From assembly GCA_029237695.1 (NCBI GenBank), contig CM055266.1:108207370-108271369 (forward strand): a stretch of 64,000 nt of DNA. Reading direction: 5' to 3'. Under the pieces are notes generated by a model. The model saw only the letters and a program-made list of their open reading frames with translations, was not told the origin of the DNA and ran no database searches. The DNA is from Conchocele bisecta. Lineage: Eukaryota > Mollusca > Bivalvia > Lucinida > Thyasiridae. The position numbers were made by a program, and so were the translations under genes. Of the stretch, positions 37,194-49,662 are shown in pieces (position 1 is the first letter of the stretch; each line of letters begins with the position of its first letter).

Positions 37194-37705
37194 TTAAAGG
37201 TACATGCCCACGCAGTAGGCACACACTGTTCTTTATAGGAATTAAATAAGTGTATAATTGTGTCATTATTCCACCAGTTCTAAAACTTACAAGTGCCCGC
37301 TATACAGATTATAATCAATTAGTAATATGTATTTTACTGATAGTGACGCGCGGTGGTATCAGGCTATTTTCATATGCAAATGAGGCATGATATTTTTTAA
37401 TTATTTATACTAATTAAATGCGTCACCTGAAAAAATAATATTTTCGACAGAGTATCAAGTATGATCATTGCACATCAAAAAGTAAATACAGATAATAAAT
37501 AGTAATTTCCGCTAACATGTTAAGGAAACACGGTTATCGACCCTGATATCAGTGTGTAAATTTACGGCTAATATAAAACGTTTAAAAATGCCAATCAATA
37601 CGTGGAATAACGGTGAATGAATGTTTATTTTGCCAGAAAATGTGTCAGATGATGTCTCTGATGTAAATAACATTTTGTGCCTACTGAGTGGGCATGTACC
37701 TTTAA
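37194..37705. mobile_element. TTAA-type MITE F, copy 2 (intact)
   Basis: Ends 'aggtacatgcccacgcagta' and 'tactgagtgggcatgtacct' are inverted and flanked by TTAA on both sides, as for piggyBac-type target duplication. About 504 bp without ORF. Confidence 0.85.
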
Positions 37706-38425
37706 TCACTTATTATTTACAATATAATACATGGGGGACACACATGAATACATGATACTTTGGTATGCGAACATCACTGTACGATACACCGATACTATGC
37801 AATTACATAAAGATCGTAAGCTACTCGACTGTTATACTCTACTGCAACTTATGAGTTATAGACGAATTAACTTCATATATGGTATATCAATTGTCCCGTA
37901 GTGGACAATAGTATGGGTGTACAAGTACCTTGGTGATCGCTAATCAAAGTGAAATAACGTACACGTATGACATGACAAAATGATGAATGAAGGACAACTG
38001 ACAAACATGCGAGTTACCACAGTGCTGGCGTATCTCAATTTATAATGGTAACGACCGAGAAGTCAGGTTCCGAGGTCAGCCTAACCCGCAGTATGAGGTC
38101 TAGTCAACAATCTATGGCTATAGTCCCACCTTCTATGGGATAATCAATAAACAATTATGTAGTCTTACTACAATCACTTAGCCATGATAAGCCATGATAG
38201 AAGTGTTACAATACAATAGCAAAGTGTACACCAAGTATTGCCAATGCAATATGATCACTAAGTATGAATGGCAAAGTCAAAGCCGGATGTAGTCACAACA
38301 CATGGTAGCCGACGATAGTATTCGGAAAGTAGCTATCCAGAAGTGGAGTATCGGAAGTTGAAACACCGGAAGTGAGTACCACCGGAAGTGAGTACTTTCC
38401 ACTCATTGTAGTATAATATGTAATA

Positions 38426-38592
38426 CACGCAGAGGGATGTAGCAGCTCCGGGTTCGGTCCTGTATGGAGCAGTGTGTTAAAGCTACGTCGCGTACAGCAC
38501 AGCCTTTATGTAGAATACACGTGACGTACCAGATATATAACACACTGCTCAATACAGGCCCGAACCCTGAGCTGCTACATCCCTCTGCGCCA
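38426..38592. repeat. Inverted repeat with about 60 bp loop
   Basis: 'cgcagagggatgtagcagct' and 'agctgctacatccctctgcg' pair; inner blocks 'gagcagtgtgtta' and 'aacacactgctc' also pair. Confidence 0.85.
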
Positions 38593-39504
38593 GACAGACG
38601 TACGGACACTCGGACGACCTGGTGAACTCTGTACTGCACACTGGGGATACCATCAACGAGTGGACCCATTGCACAAATGCTTCTCGCTAGAGCGTTCTCG
38701 AGAGGCTAAACATGACATAGAGCCTCCAATTACTGGATGAATACGAACAGACGGACCTATGTAAGCTGGAGTCAACAAGACTGTCCTTCTCGTTCCAGAA
38801 ATCAGTATCGCAATACTGAATTCTACGCAACTCCTTATATACAGACTTAGTAACAGAACCCACGAGCAAAACCGTCCGCACGATTTGTACAACCTCGCGG
38901 GATATACTCGTACAAGTTGGTAGCAAAAAGTGGCTTCCGCAATCCTACTCGTTGGCTATATTCTGCTCAAAAGAGAGCAAACCAAACAATAGATCTACCT
39001 CCAACTGCGTAAAGTACATCCGAATAATTACCATCCGACATGCCATCTCTAACATTACACTAGAAAGACGCACAGTATAGATCCAAATCACTGAGCACGA
39101 AAAGACTCAGCTGGTCCTGGTACTCGAGGATCGCTATTCGACACCAAAGAGCCCACATCGACGCACTGAAACGCTAAAGCCCAGGCTACCGTCCCAATAT
39201 CGTGGTCATTTACGGAGCTAGCAAAAAATAAAGCAACGCACATTACGTGATCTTATCTTGTTACGATTGTTAGTTCCCGACTACGTAGAACACTAAGCCA
39301 TACTATCTAGAACAGCGCCGCCTATGCTAATATAATAACTATACACTGGCCTCAAACACACGAAGATCTTTTTCTCTTGGGGAACAACCGACACGCGAGC
39401 TACTGTCGGCCCATAATTTCCCTCTCGCATGGAAAGTGGTTTATCCCGATAGATAATCAATCCTGCATTGGGGAAACCGGTATTACACCGATAATAAAGT
39501 GGAC

Positions 39505-39615
39505 ACGTAATTATAACTGCATAGGACACAATATTTCTACAAATACACCATAATCTACCAGAACGTAATTATAACTCTGCATAGGACACAATATTTCTAC
39601 AAATACACCATAATC
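39505..39615. repeat. Direct repeat of about 50 bp
   Basis: 'acgtaattataact' and 'gcataggacacaatatttct' plus 'acaaatacaccataat' occur twice. Confidence 0.9.
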
Positions 39616-39780
39616 CCGGTTATTACACGTAATTCGTACATAGGCGAATTCACTGGTACGTGAAATTCAATGTGTTACCGTGGAACACCGCTGAAACGGA
39701 CACCCTGAATACAATACAACACCATACGATACATTACAGTACAACATGCAACAACTACACATTTCTACGCAAATAGTATA

Positions 39781-41430
39781 CACAAGAATACCCGTATCAC
39801 GCGACAATATCTATTCAAGAAGTCCGTGATGCTATAGCAAATTCTAAGCGGGGGAAAGCGTGTGAATGAGACGATATACCATCAGAGGGTATTTGCAACG
39901 ATGTCAATGTATTTTATCTGCATATTTTATTCAATGTTTGTTTTACCCGGAGTAAAATTCTCATGAAATGGGCTACACGTATCATCAACCCAATTCCAAA
40001 GTTCAGCACTGCTGACCCAAGGGATCCGCTAGCTGTCATATCGTGGCATTTATTTAACAAGTTCTATGTATAAACGGTATTGTTTTATTCTGAACAAGAG
40101 GCTGTCAACGCGGGCCGAAAATAATTCAAAAATCGAGGATGAACAGAATGGTTCAGATAACATCGTAGTACTACTGACCATTTATCGTCTCTTACAAATA
40201 TCATAGATACTAGGATTAAGGAGAAGAAAATGTCTACTTCCTGTGCATTCATCGATTTTAAGAAAGTATATGACTTGATTGACAAAAGCAAAATATGGAC
40301 AATGCTGGCTACTGTGTGTATTAACGAGAAAATGTTAGTTTAATCATTATATTCTGGTGTGTCGTCATATGTCCAACTTAACGGTCTACGAACCGAGTAG
40401 TTTAATGTACACTGTGTGTTACGCCAGGGCTGTTCTCTGTCACCTCTATTGTCTAACCTATTCATCAATTATTTTGATCTCAATATTAAGACCTTGGGTA
40501 AAGGTTTCCAGTTAGATGACGAGGTATTATCTATTTTATTATACGCAGATGACATAGTGTTGATTGTAGAAAACGAAGCGGATCTACAATGTATGCTTAA
40601 CATGCTTTATGCATGGTATGATTTAAACAGCATGGTCGTGAATAATCAAAATAGTAATATTGTGCATTTTCGGCTACTATGTGTGCATCGAACTGTTTTC
40701 CCATTTATTTGTTGACCGGAACAACATGTGCATTGTTGATAGATACAAATATGTTGGTATTATTCTGAGAGAAACGTTATATTATAATATCACAACAAGA
40801 ATGATTGCGCACAATGCTGGTAGAGCACTAGGTTTGATCATAGCAAAAACAAAGCACATAGGTGGCGTGCCTCATGCTGTTTTTAAGAGATTATTTGACT
40901 CAATGGTCTGGTCAGTTATTGCCTATGGTGCAGCTAGTTGGGGTATTTAATCATACTCGTGTAATAATACAATACAGAACAGGGCTATGCGATACGTCCT
41001 ATGTGTAGGTCGATACGCACTTACAGCTGCGGTGTCTGGCGATCTGGATTCCTGCACATGTCTGACAGTGGAAATGTATTGTTAACCATTGATGTATGTC
41101 TGTCAATATGCACACCGATGGAATCAACAGCCGATTTTGTAAATGGTCACTATATAGTGCTGGTAGAGTATATCGAAATTGACCCTTTTTAGTGACCACT
41201 AATTTTACTATGTGAAACTTGGCAGATTTTAATAACGTTGATGATTTTATTAACAAAGTCACCATTCAAAACGCTGTTGTTGAAGCGATGATGATCGGAT
41301 CCCATATGTTGATGGATGGCAAGCCCTTATCAACAGATACAGTAGTGTTAGTCGTGTAGGTGGTAATAAATTACGCACTTATCGTACTTACAAACACACA
41401 TTTGTGTTTGAGAAATATTGTGGCACGTTT
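39781..41430 (+). pseudogene. LINE reverse transcriptase, degenerate
   Basis: Pieces in three frames match the CR1/L2-type RT order: 'VRDAIANSKRGKACE' (39800s), 'PIPKFSTADPRDPL' (40000s), 'STSCAFIDFKKVYDLID' (40225-40285), 'QGCSLSPLLSNLFINYF' and the catalytic 'LLYADDIVLI' (40420-40570), then 'RYKYVGIIL' (40741-). Stops and frameshifts (for example near 40340) make it inactive. Same orientation as the piece at 36605-37190, so probably one element split by an insertion. Confidence 0.8.
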
Positions 41431-42204
41431 TAAGCTTTTTTCATAATAAGATGCCTTTGTATTTAGACATTCGTTTGTGCTTTATTTCAATCTATTTTAA
41501 CTTCTTAGACAGGTGAGAAAAAAAAGTAATGTTTTAGTTGCACTGTCACGATTAGCGATAGCTTATGCAACGCGGGACGCAGGAAAGAAATAAGCCTACA
41601 GCGGTTGTCGTTGCCACTGATTATTTTAACCAGGATAAGCGCGGTGGCATTGCAACATCAATGATTTATTTATTTTTGCTCATTTGTGCGTGCTGTTCAT
41701 GTGTATGCTGAAATGTATAAAGGTTTGCTCAATGTTTATAACGCGTCGTCTCTTCTAATTCTTTTAGAATGGAAATCGTACATGTACCTATGTTTTATTA
41801 TTGCTATGTAGTTTATGATGTTCGGTTGATGTGACGTTAATAAACAGTTTATATGCATGGTTTGCCATTCAGTCAGTAAAACAATTACCACGGTTATTAT
41901 TAACAAATGAATGGAAAATATAGATCCTTATCATGCTGCATGAATACAGGAAATATACTGACTACAAATGTCACAAATCGAATTTCTACAGCAAACAGAT
42001 CTCTTATCACCTAGAATGGAATCTGTGAAATGAATAAAATTACAACAGTTGTTTATTTGTCTATTTTATTTTATTTGTCATACCTACTTTAATTTAAATA
42101 TCACGAACAATTTGTAAATACAAGTATTAATCATATAATCATAAAATAAACAGCAATGACCGTTATAAATAGAGTTAACACATATGAATAATTTCCCAAC
42201 GGTT
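41431..42204. other. Intergenic A/T-rich sequence
   Basis: Nothing recognised; may include the LINE 3' UTR. Confidence 0.35.
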
Positions 42205-42296
42205 AAAGAGAATGGGTTTAACATCCCATTAACAGCTAAGGTCATGTATAGATGGGACTTCGATTTGTTAAGTCTCATCAGAAAGACCAAAGGGAT
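42205..42296 (-). mobile_element. SINE tail fragment
   Basis: 'aatgggtttaacatcccatt', 'acagctaaggtcatg' and 'gatgggact' are the SINE 3' part in reverse. Confidence 0.65.
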
Positions 42297-42499
42297 GTTA
42301 TCATCACATATACACTACATTAAAACACGTAGACATTTACGGATGCTTTTATTCTTTTGTTAGTGAAACAAATAGGTAATGTGATCAATGTCTACCCTGT
42401 TGGCTATTCAGGCATACATTTGCCGCAAAGTCCCATTTCTCGAGTCGTAGTATCATAGATCAAGGACAACATATCAAATAATAACCATGTTGGATAAAG

Positions 42500-42870
42500 G
42501 GAACACTGACTAACAAAAGTATCGTACGACGTTTGTGACCAGCGTATTCTCAGATCAGTCTGCACATTCGCGTAGTCTGATCAGGGTATGCAGTGTTTGT
42601 CATTCATTCGTCGAAACAGCAAATGCCGTAAGGTTTATTTTCTTAATCAGTATGATCAATTAGAGCAATAATGGTCCATAATCTATTTGGTGAATAGCCG
42701 CGCGTGGTCAATGCACGTGTCATATGGTATTTTACCGAACAAAAAATACACATGATATACATGCACACAGTGAAACATACTTCTGGCCGAGTCCCAGTTT
42801 GAGAAAATATTCATTACGACTTAGCCCCATAGCAGCTTGTGTATTCTGATCAGGGTTGACGCTATTCGCC
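42500..42870. repeat. Two family M fragments
   Basis: 42535-42610 ('gtttgtgaccag', 'gtctgatcagggtatgcagt') and 42835-42880 ('attctgatcagggttgacgc'). Confidence 0.5.
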
Positions 42871-42880
42871 GTCAATTCAC

Positions 42881-45395
42881 TCAATATATTTACCAGAGTC
42901 TCGACCAGAGCAGCAAATTCAACGGTTGTTGCAAATGCCGCAATGTCCATTTTCTCATCCAAACTACCAGTATCCATGTACAATGTATACTATTATATGA
43001 ATAACGCTTCACATATTAAATGTAATCACTTGAACGGCGACCTTGGACTGAGCTGGTCGTGTGTTTTTACCGGCCGGCAATTATCTGAAGGTTACCGGCG
43101 GCGGCCATTTTAACTGTTGGAAATTAACTCTCATTTGCATTGTGTTTATTTTTATTCACTGTATTGTTACTTCTGGATTTGCGAAACGGTAGGTAGGGAC
43201 TGGGCTTGTGGTGGGCGATTTTTCGGCTGGAATTGAGCTAATTTATTAGGTCATTTTTTGTTCTTATTATTCATATCTCAGTGTCCTGAGTGGTTGATTG
43301 TGGCACATTGTGGATCTGCCTGGCCTCACGGTAGGGCAGTTGACTAATTGGTGCATCCGACTGCCACTTATAGAACACAACCCATGTATGTAGCCCTTCT
43401 GGGACTCGGACTGGTTTCGGATTGGGTGAGATATATATACCATCAACATATTAGTATTATTATTATCTGGTGTGTAGTCGTACTGCGGTCAGTTCCACCA
43501 GTGGGACAGGCGACGTGCTAACACATGGGGGTACGTGGACACTACGGGGAGCCGAGGTGTTCATGTCCCTGCCACGTTAGGCCAGGATGTCCAGGCAACT
43601 CAGTTATCACACTTTCTTATGAAAGTAAGCCATATATAACAAGTATAACAAACACATCAAGTTAGCTCAAGCTCAGCCGAATTTTCTGCGTTCCCATTTA
43701 CCGACTATATGGCACCAACTTGCGTGCCGAGTGCTGCCAGGGGTGGATTGGTTCTACCTGGGACCCATTTTGTATACGCCGCACGGTACCTTTCTCATCC
43801 GACCACCCAAACTGCGAACAGCCGCTAGTTCGTTTGATCTATTCACCAATTAAGGTCATTACAACTAAGATAAATTATTTCAAACAACATGTGAATGTTA
43901 ATGTTTTCACTTACTTGGACCAGCATCGAAACTGCACTGCTCACCATTGATTTTAAAATTTGTATACCCAATTTAGCATACAAGTATACACCGTTTGAAA
44001 TTAGTTATGATAAATAAATAGAGTTTTCACATGTTGTCTTTCACTTATCATACACGCTCTGACCAGGGTATTCACTCTTCGCATTTCAATAATATTGTCA
44101 TTTGGATTACTGGGAATATAATGTAAAAATCCACGTTTGTCAATCCAGAATTCAACAATTTTACGCCAATGTGGCTGATTCACCATGACTGAAAAACTTT
44201 TAAATGGATAAGATGTAAAAAATAATTCATGCTTGCCAGGTGCCAGAATATGTAGACTCTAAGCCACACAAGTGCCTGACAATAAAGAAACTTGCAACAT
44301 CCCACTTTACGCCACTGGAAATAACTTTTCACCTATTTTCATCACTTTACGGCACTTTTCGCAAAAAGAAATCAGGCCACCAGCATCCCGTATAATCAAG
44401 TCTGGCCAAAATAGTTTCTTATGAAAGTATGAAATATCATTGTTTATTTGAAGTATTTAGTGCTTATAGATGCAGTATTATATGTCCAGGTCAAATAACA
44501 CAATCAGTGACAATGGCAGTCACATTTTATTACAATAAACGTTAATTCTACAAGACTATATATACCACAATCATAATAAAGCTCGTGCTACACTAGATAA
44601 CCAATAGTTCGGACAGACCAATAAATTATTCGCCGTCACTATCCTTGTAGTTGTAGCTTGTTCGCAAGAATGACAGATGTTCCCTAACTATATTTTTGTT
44701 ATCTCCCTTTGTTCTTTTTGTGAACTTATTTCTTGTCTGGAACTCATCTGAAATTTCTATCTAGATCTCTTCATACTGCTTCACACCCTCACGGTAGGGA
44801 GTTTGAACACGTCTGTAACGTTGTTGTCAAATTTCCTTGACACATTATGAAAATTGAACATTCCAATAAAATGTTTGTTTTAAATTTGAATTGATTAATA
44901 TAATCATTATTCTAATGAGTTATTATCATGATTATAAGTTTTACGATAAATAACACCATTTAATGGCATTTTTGTTCATAAAACTCTATTTGAATACACC
45001 ATTGTTGACCCACATTTTCCAATGTAGCGGTTGCGTGAACATATTTTTAGCAGTGTTGAAGTGATATAGGGTAAGTGATATAGGGTAACTTGAAACGGTT
45101 ACTGCTTGAGTTCCCGTGACGTATTGTCCTGAATTACCAATCAGATGAAGGCTTAGTTTCTACACTTCCTAATGACAATTGAATCTCAAAAAGAAACACC
45201 ACTGAAGCGAACAACGATTTTTGACATATAAATATTGATTTAATTGTGAGGATTCATTCATATGATGAATCAGTGATCATTTTCCTTCCAGAATCGATTG
45301 ACATATAATAGTTTAGTTCAGCACTGACCACGGAAATCGTGATTTACAGAGTAATATAATGTGTATGTGAGATGTTTTAATATATATGTATAGCT
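42881..45395. other. Intergenic sequence, nothing supported
   Basis: A short minus-strand open frame (42983-42860) begins 'MDIAAFATTVEFAALVETL' but runs into a family M fragment, has no detectable domain and I do not call it a gene. 44297-44370 holds 'actttacgccac' blocks inverted relative to 35160-35225. Confidence 0.35.
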
Positions 45396-45806
45396 ACAGT
45401 ACACTCAGAGTGCTTTGTGCCTTTTCCACTCTCTCACGGTGGGAGGAATTTTCTCAGAGTGGGAAAATCACGGTGGGAGTTGTGTGCCTCCCACGGTAAC
45501 CATATATTTTACCTGTATTACCACCGCGGACGGAGACCAAGCTGGACGAACTTCCAATAGTCAGAAAACGGCCACAGTGTTCCCCTGTGATACGACCCCG
45601 CGTTCCACCGGGACGCCAGGCTGCTTACCTGTACAGTCATAGCATAGTACCCAAACATTTACACTTATTCTGACTTACGTTTGTGTTTTTTTATTCATTT
45701 TTTTTTATAAATATATACATTTTTCCTTTCAAACAAACATATTTCTTAACAAGAACAAAACATGAGAATCATCTCCTAAACACATGAGAATCATCTCGCG
45801 CTTTGG

Positions 45807-47800
45807 CAGGGCTGTACAAATTGATTTTTTAGCCACTTGCCCCGGACAAGTGACTTGACAAAAGTGACTTGTCCTGGAAATTATAATTTTCAGGGCAAGT
45901 GGTTTTGAAAAAATGACTTGTCCTCGTAAAACTTCTTATACGAAACTGTAACAACACAACCATAGAAAACTATGGCACGGGTATAACGGTGGTTGCAGAG
46001 TCTGCAATTAGGACCAGTCGTTCCCGGTCAGTTACTCAAAAATAGAAAAGCCAGATTGAATGTTTTCTTTTCCGGGTGCAAAGAGAGAGAGAATAACTAC
46101 AGCTCATCAATCAACAATTTATTACATAAACAATCATGTCTCAATCACGCAATATATCAGTGCATCACAAATTGGATTGATTGGTGTTTAACGGTATATC
46201 TATAGTGCCGTTAGTACATGTAATATGAACACATGGACACACATTACCAACTCCATATAGAAGCTTCCAACCAACGGTTCTCGGCGTATGTACATGTATA
46301 TTCATGTGTGCATAATACATGCACTTTAGTTGCTATAAAAATGTTGGCAATAACATATATTACTAGTAACGGGAACCCTGGCAATCAGGAAAGATAGATT
46401 GATTGGTGTTTAATGGTTGGTGTTTAATGGTCTATCTATAATTTCGAGCGTATATTCCAGAATTTTCGGTGTAAAAACATCGACATTTTGTGAATTAAAT
46501 TACGGAGTCTACTCATTTGACCGTCTCGAAAATGAAATCACGTCTATATTTACAATATTTAATGTCTATCAGTATGTTCGCGGAACGGTAAATAATAAAC
46601 TTTTTGAAATTTCATTTTTTTTTTTGTTGGCAACAGCTGTTAATTCGCTAATTACACTGCAGCTCCATTATAACGCGATCGCGTATAGCGCGATCTCCAT
46701 TATAACGCGGGTCTCTCGTGGATCCCAAAAAATATATTAAAAAAATAGAGAAGAAAAAGGAAAACAAAGAAAAAAAATCGTCCGACGTCGTAGTCATCGT
46801 GTAATTAGTTGATTCGTGATTTCTGTAAGTTTATTAAAACAACGACATTCAAAGTACATGAACTAATTATTATTAGTATGTTAGCAAATGTAATACCTTT
46901 AATCAGGTAATCATGTTAATATGCATACAGTGCGACCCCCCTATTGCACGGAAGTCCGGCGACATACGACCTTCCGTGTTGCTTATCCGAACCGTGCAAT
47001 ATCCGTGCCAGGGGACATATGAATTCCAAATCCAGATGCGATTACACCCGACACATATTACACAGATGAGATTTGTGTGATGCTTTGTGCAAAAACCCGA
47101 TACATCCAGCTGTGTGTACAGGTGTTTATTGTATGACATCATTCAGCACGAGGCTGTAAACTGTGTGACCTTTAGGCTATGTTTTGAAATGTTACTGATT
47201 GGTCAACACGCCTTTTGATGTGCCACAGACGTCGCGAACGTGCCACTTTCATCATCGCATCACGGGGAAATCATGCAGTAACCCATTTCATGCTGAGGAT
47301 ACGCTTATGTTTGCGGACAAATATTTTCCTTCTATGCACTCGGAAGTATATGCCGCGACCACCATTTAATCCGTCTCGTCGAGACGGTTCAAATGAGTGG
47401 TCACATCGTATACTTTCATTGAGAAATAACAAAAATAAAAATATATTTTTTAATAATTTCATACCCGTAAATGTGTATTCCGAAAGGAATGGATTAAAAA
47501 ACAAGAAATGCGTCTGTCGAGCGCAGATGCCACCTGCAGCATATTTGAGAAACTGTGACAAATTGGTTAACCGAAAAATGTGACAGACAGACGGACAGAC
47601 GGACGGACGGTCCAAACACTATATGCCACCCGTTTCTTCGAAACCTGATGGCATAAAAACTCTGAATCATACGCAGATCTGTCGCCATATATCGCCAATA
47701 TTGATTTCGAAAATATTTTCCGTAAATTGTGTAGAGCCACTTGTCCGAGACCGAAACCGACTTGTCCCGGGCGTCGAGCGTGCCGATTTGTACAGCCCTG
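45807..47800. mobile_element. Putative hAT-like element T nested in S
   Basis: Ends 'cagggctgtacaaattg' and 'cgatttgtacagccctg' are inverted, followed inward by 'gccacttgcc' and 'gacttgtccc' blocks on both sides. The CAGGG start is hAT-like, but the only repeated flank is 5 bp (TTTGG), not the 8 bp of hAT. Internal sequence is non-coding and contains pogo-like pieces (46655-46730, 46920-47010) and a family A element. Confidence 0.6.
47503..47657 (+). mobile_element. Helentron-like element, family A, copy 3
   Basis: Complete short copy from 'aagaaatgcgtctgtcga' through an AGAC/GGAC run to the hairpin 'atgccaccc...gatggcat' and AAAA. Confidence 0.75.
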
Positions 47801-49486
47801 TTTGGCATCGCGAAATCGCCTTCCGCTGAAGCTTTTGTAAATACAGGGTTTGCTCATGGTGTGTAAAACGGATACGTCTTGAAATTTCGCTTTGCGCATG
47901 CATGCAAGTAAAACGCAATTCCAACGTGAGGCGAGAGCGCGAAAACGCACGACTGAATATAATGTCCCATTTTCACCTCGCGATCTCACTTTGCGTTTTC
48001 GCGATCTGGCGCATGGATCGACATCGCGAAAACGCGAGAATGTAACTGGCCCTAACAGGACACTAGTATCATAATCGCCTTAGGAAACGATAATCATGTG
48101 CTGTAAAACATTATTTTAATTAAGAAATAGAAGAAATGTGTATATTGGGGAATATGTCCGATACATATGAAAGGGTTTTCGCGATCTCGTGTAGAGGTCG
48201 AGATCGAGTAAATGCGAGTTACATGACACTAACAGAACACCATTATAATTCTCGTGTTTTAGGAGGCAATTCTCATGTTTTGTAAAAAAAATAATTTTAT
48301 TTTTTCTAATAAACATATTTTGGCAGCATATGAGAATCGTCTCCTAAAACGATTGACGTGTCCTGTTAGGGACATGTTACGATCTACTGATGGTGAACAC
48401 GTGTTGGTCTTCGCTAGTCACATATGCAATAAGCCCGGTTTTGTCCGATCACGTCATACATCATCATATGCACATGCGGTGACCTACTGGGACGTGTGTC
48501 GGTGTTGGAAAGTGAGACATCAAAGGTTACAAAATGACATCTAAAGGTTAAGTTGTGTCGATCGGATCTTTGAAACACGCCGACACAAGAGCAGCACATT
48601 TACGATCAATTACTCTACACATATTTATTAATGGAATGGAACTTATCTCTCTTATAGCATAGCGGTTTTCACCGCGTTTGATAAAAAATATTTCTTCCAT
48701 TTTATTGGTCGGAGAGAAGGTGTAGAATCTCAAAAACGGAATCTTTATTTACTCAATAAATATGTACTGGCAGCACATCAGAATCGTCTCATGTTTTGTC
48801 AAACCATGTTTTTATTGTCAGAAATATTGATGTTTGTCCACATTTGTTCCATTTCTTAATAAAAACATGTTTTGGCAGCACATGAGAATCGTCTCCTAAG
48901 ACGATTTGGTACATATGTTACAATTTCGCGAAACGAAAATGAAACATATTCACAACAAAACATGTTTCGCGATCTTGCGCATAGGCCGAGATCGCGAAAA
49001 CGCGAAGCGTGATGGATCGCAAAACGAAAATTTAACATATTCACAACAAAACATGTTTTGACAGTATTGTGCATATGATAATCGTCTCCTTTCGCGATCT
49101 TGCGCATAGATCGAGATCGCGAAAACGGGAAGCGTGATTGCGAGAGCTGAAACGAAAATGTAACGTATTCTCAACAAAACATGTTTTGACAGTACTGTGC
49201 ATATGAGACGATTTTCAAGTTTTGTCAGCCATCTATGCACTCCTCTCTGACCACATTACCTGTACGCTGGCACGGTGATGCGCCATGGGCTAATACGGTG
49301 GGTCACGGGGGAACGCAGTGTGCAGCAGATTCGGTCTTTAAAATATTCCCACGGTGGTGATTTTTGCCTCTCCACCGTGACGGGTGGGATTTCCACCCGA
49401 CACGGTGGGAGGAATGTTTATGCCCAATCTCCATCCGATCACGAGGTCGAGTGGGAAGAGGCACAATTCGCGCTGAGTGTACTGTA

Positions 49487-49662
49487 CATATTATAATTCT
49501 GGGTTGAATATTAAATAATCGCAGTCTTATAACTCGGACAGGCAATAAATGAGCGAATTTGAAACAGGATGAATCGTGACATAAAATAAACTGAAGTTTT
49601 ACTTTTAGTTAAGATTAGAAACAATTTTGAAAGTGAAAGTATAGAACGGTCATGTTTTTATA
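49487..49662. other. Spacer
   Basis: Nothing recognised. Confidence 0.35.

Larger units (their letters stand above)
37706..39780. other. Unclassified block splitting the LINE
   Basis: No ORF with recognisable domain. Contains an inverted repeat at 38426-38592 and a direct repeat at 39505-39615. It lies between the two LINE pieces. Confidence 0.4.
45396..49486. mobile_element. Putative 4.1 kb TIR element S
   Basis: Outer ends 'acagtacactcagagtgc' and 'gcgctgagtgtactgt' are inverted, followed inward on both sides by 'tgtgcc', a 'cccactc'-type block and 'cacggtgggaggaat'. The right half (47800-49250) has diverged repeats with 'tcgcgatct'...'agatcgcga' hairpins and 'aacaaaacatgttttg', also present in the left part as 'gagaatcatctc'. 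No transposase ORF. The 2 kb element T sits inside it. Confidence 0.55.

Noticed and set aside
42732..42983. 83-codon minus-strand ORF starting near 'MDIAAFATTVEFAALVETL'
   Set aside because: It runs through a family M repeat fragment, has no clear splice sites and no domain I recognise.
46385..46740. 107-codon plus-strand ORF
   Set aside because: Ends in a pogo-like repeat fragment and lacks any domain or conserved motif.
47215..47989. Overlapping ORFs of 104-140 codons on both strands
   Set aside because: They cross a family A repeat and element T's end; composition is repeat-derived.
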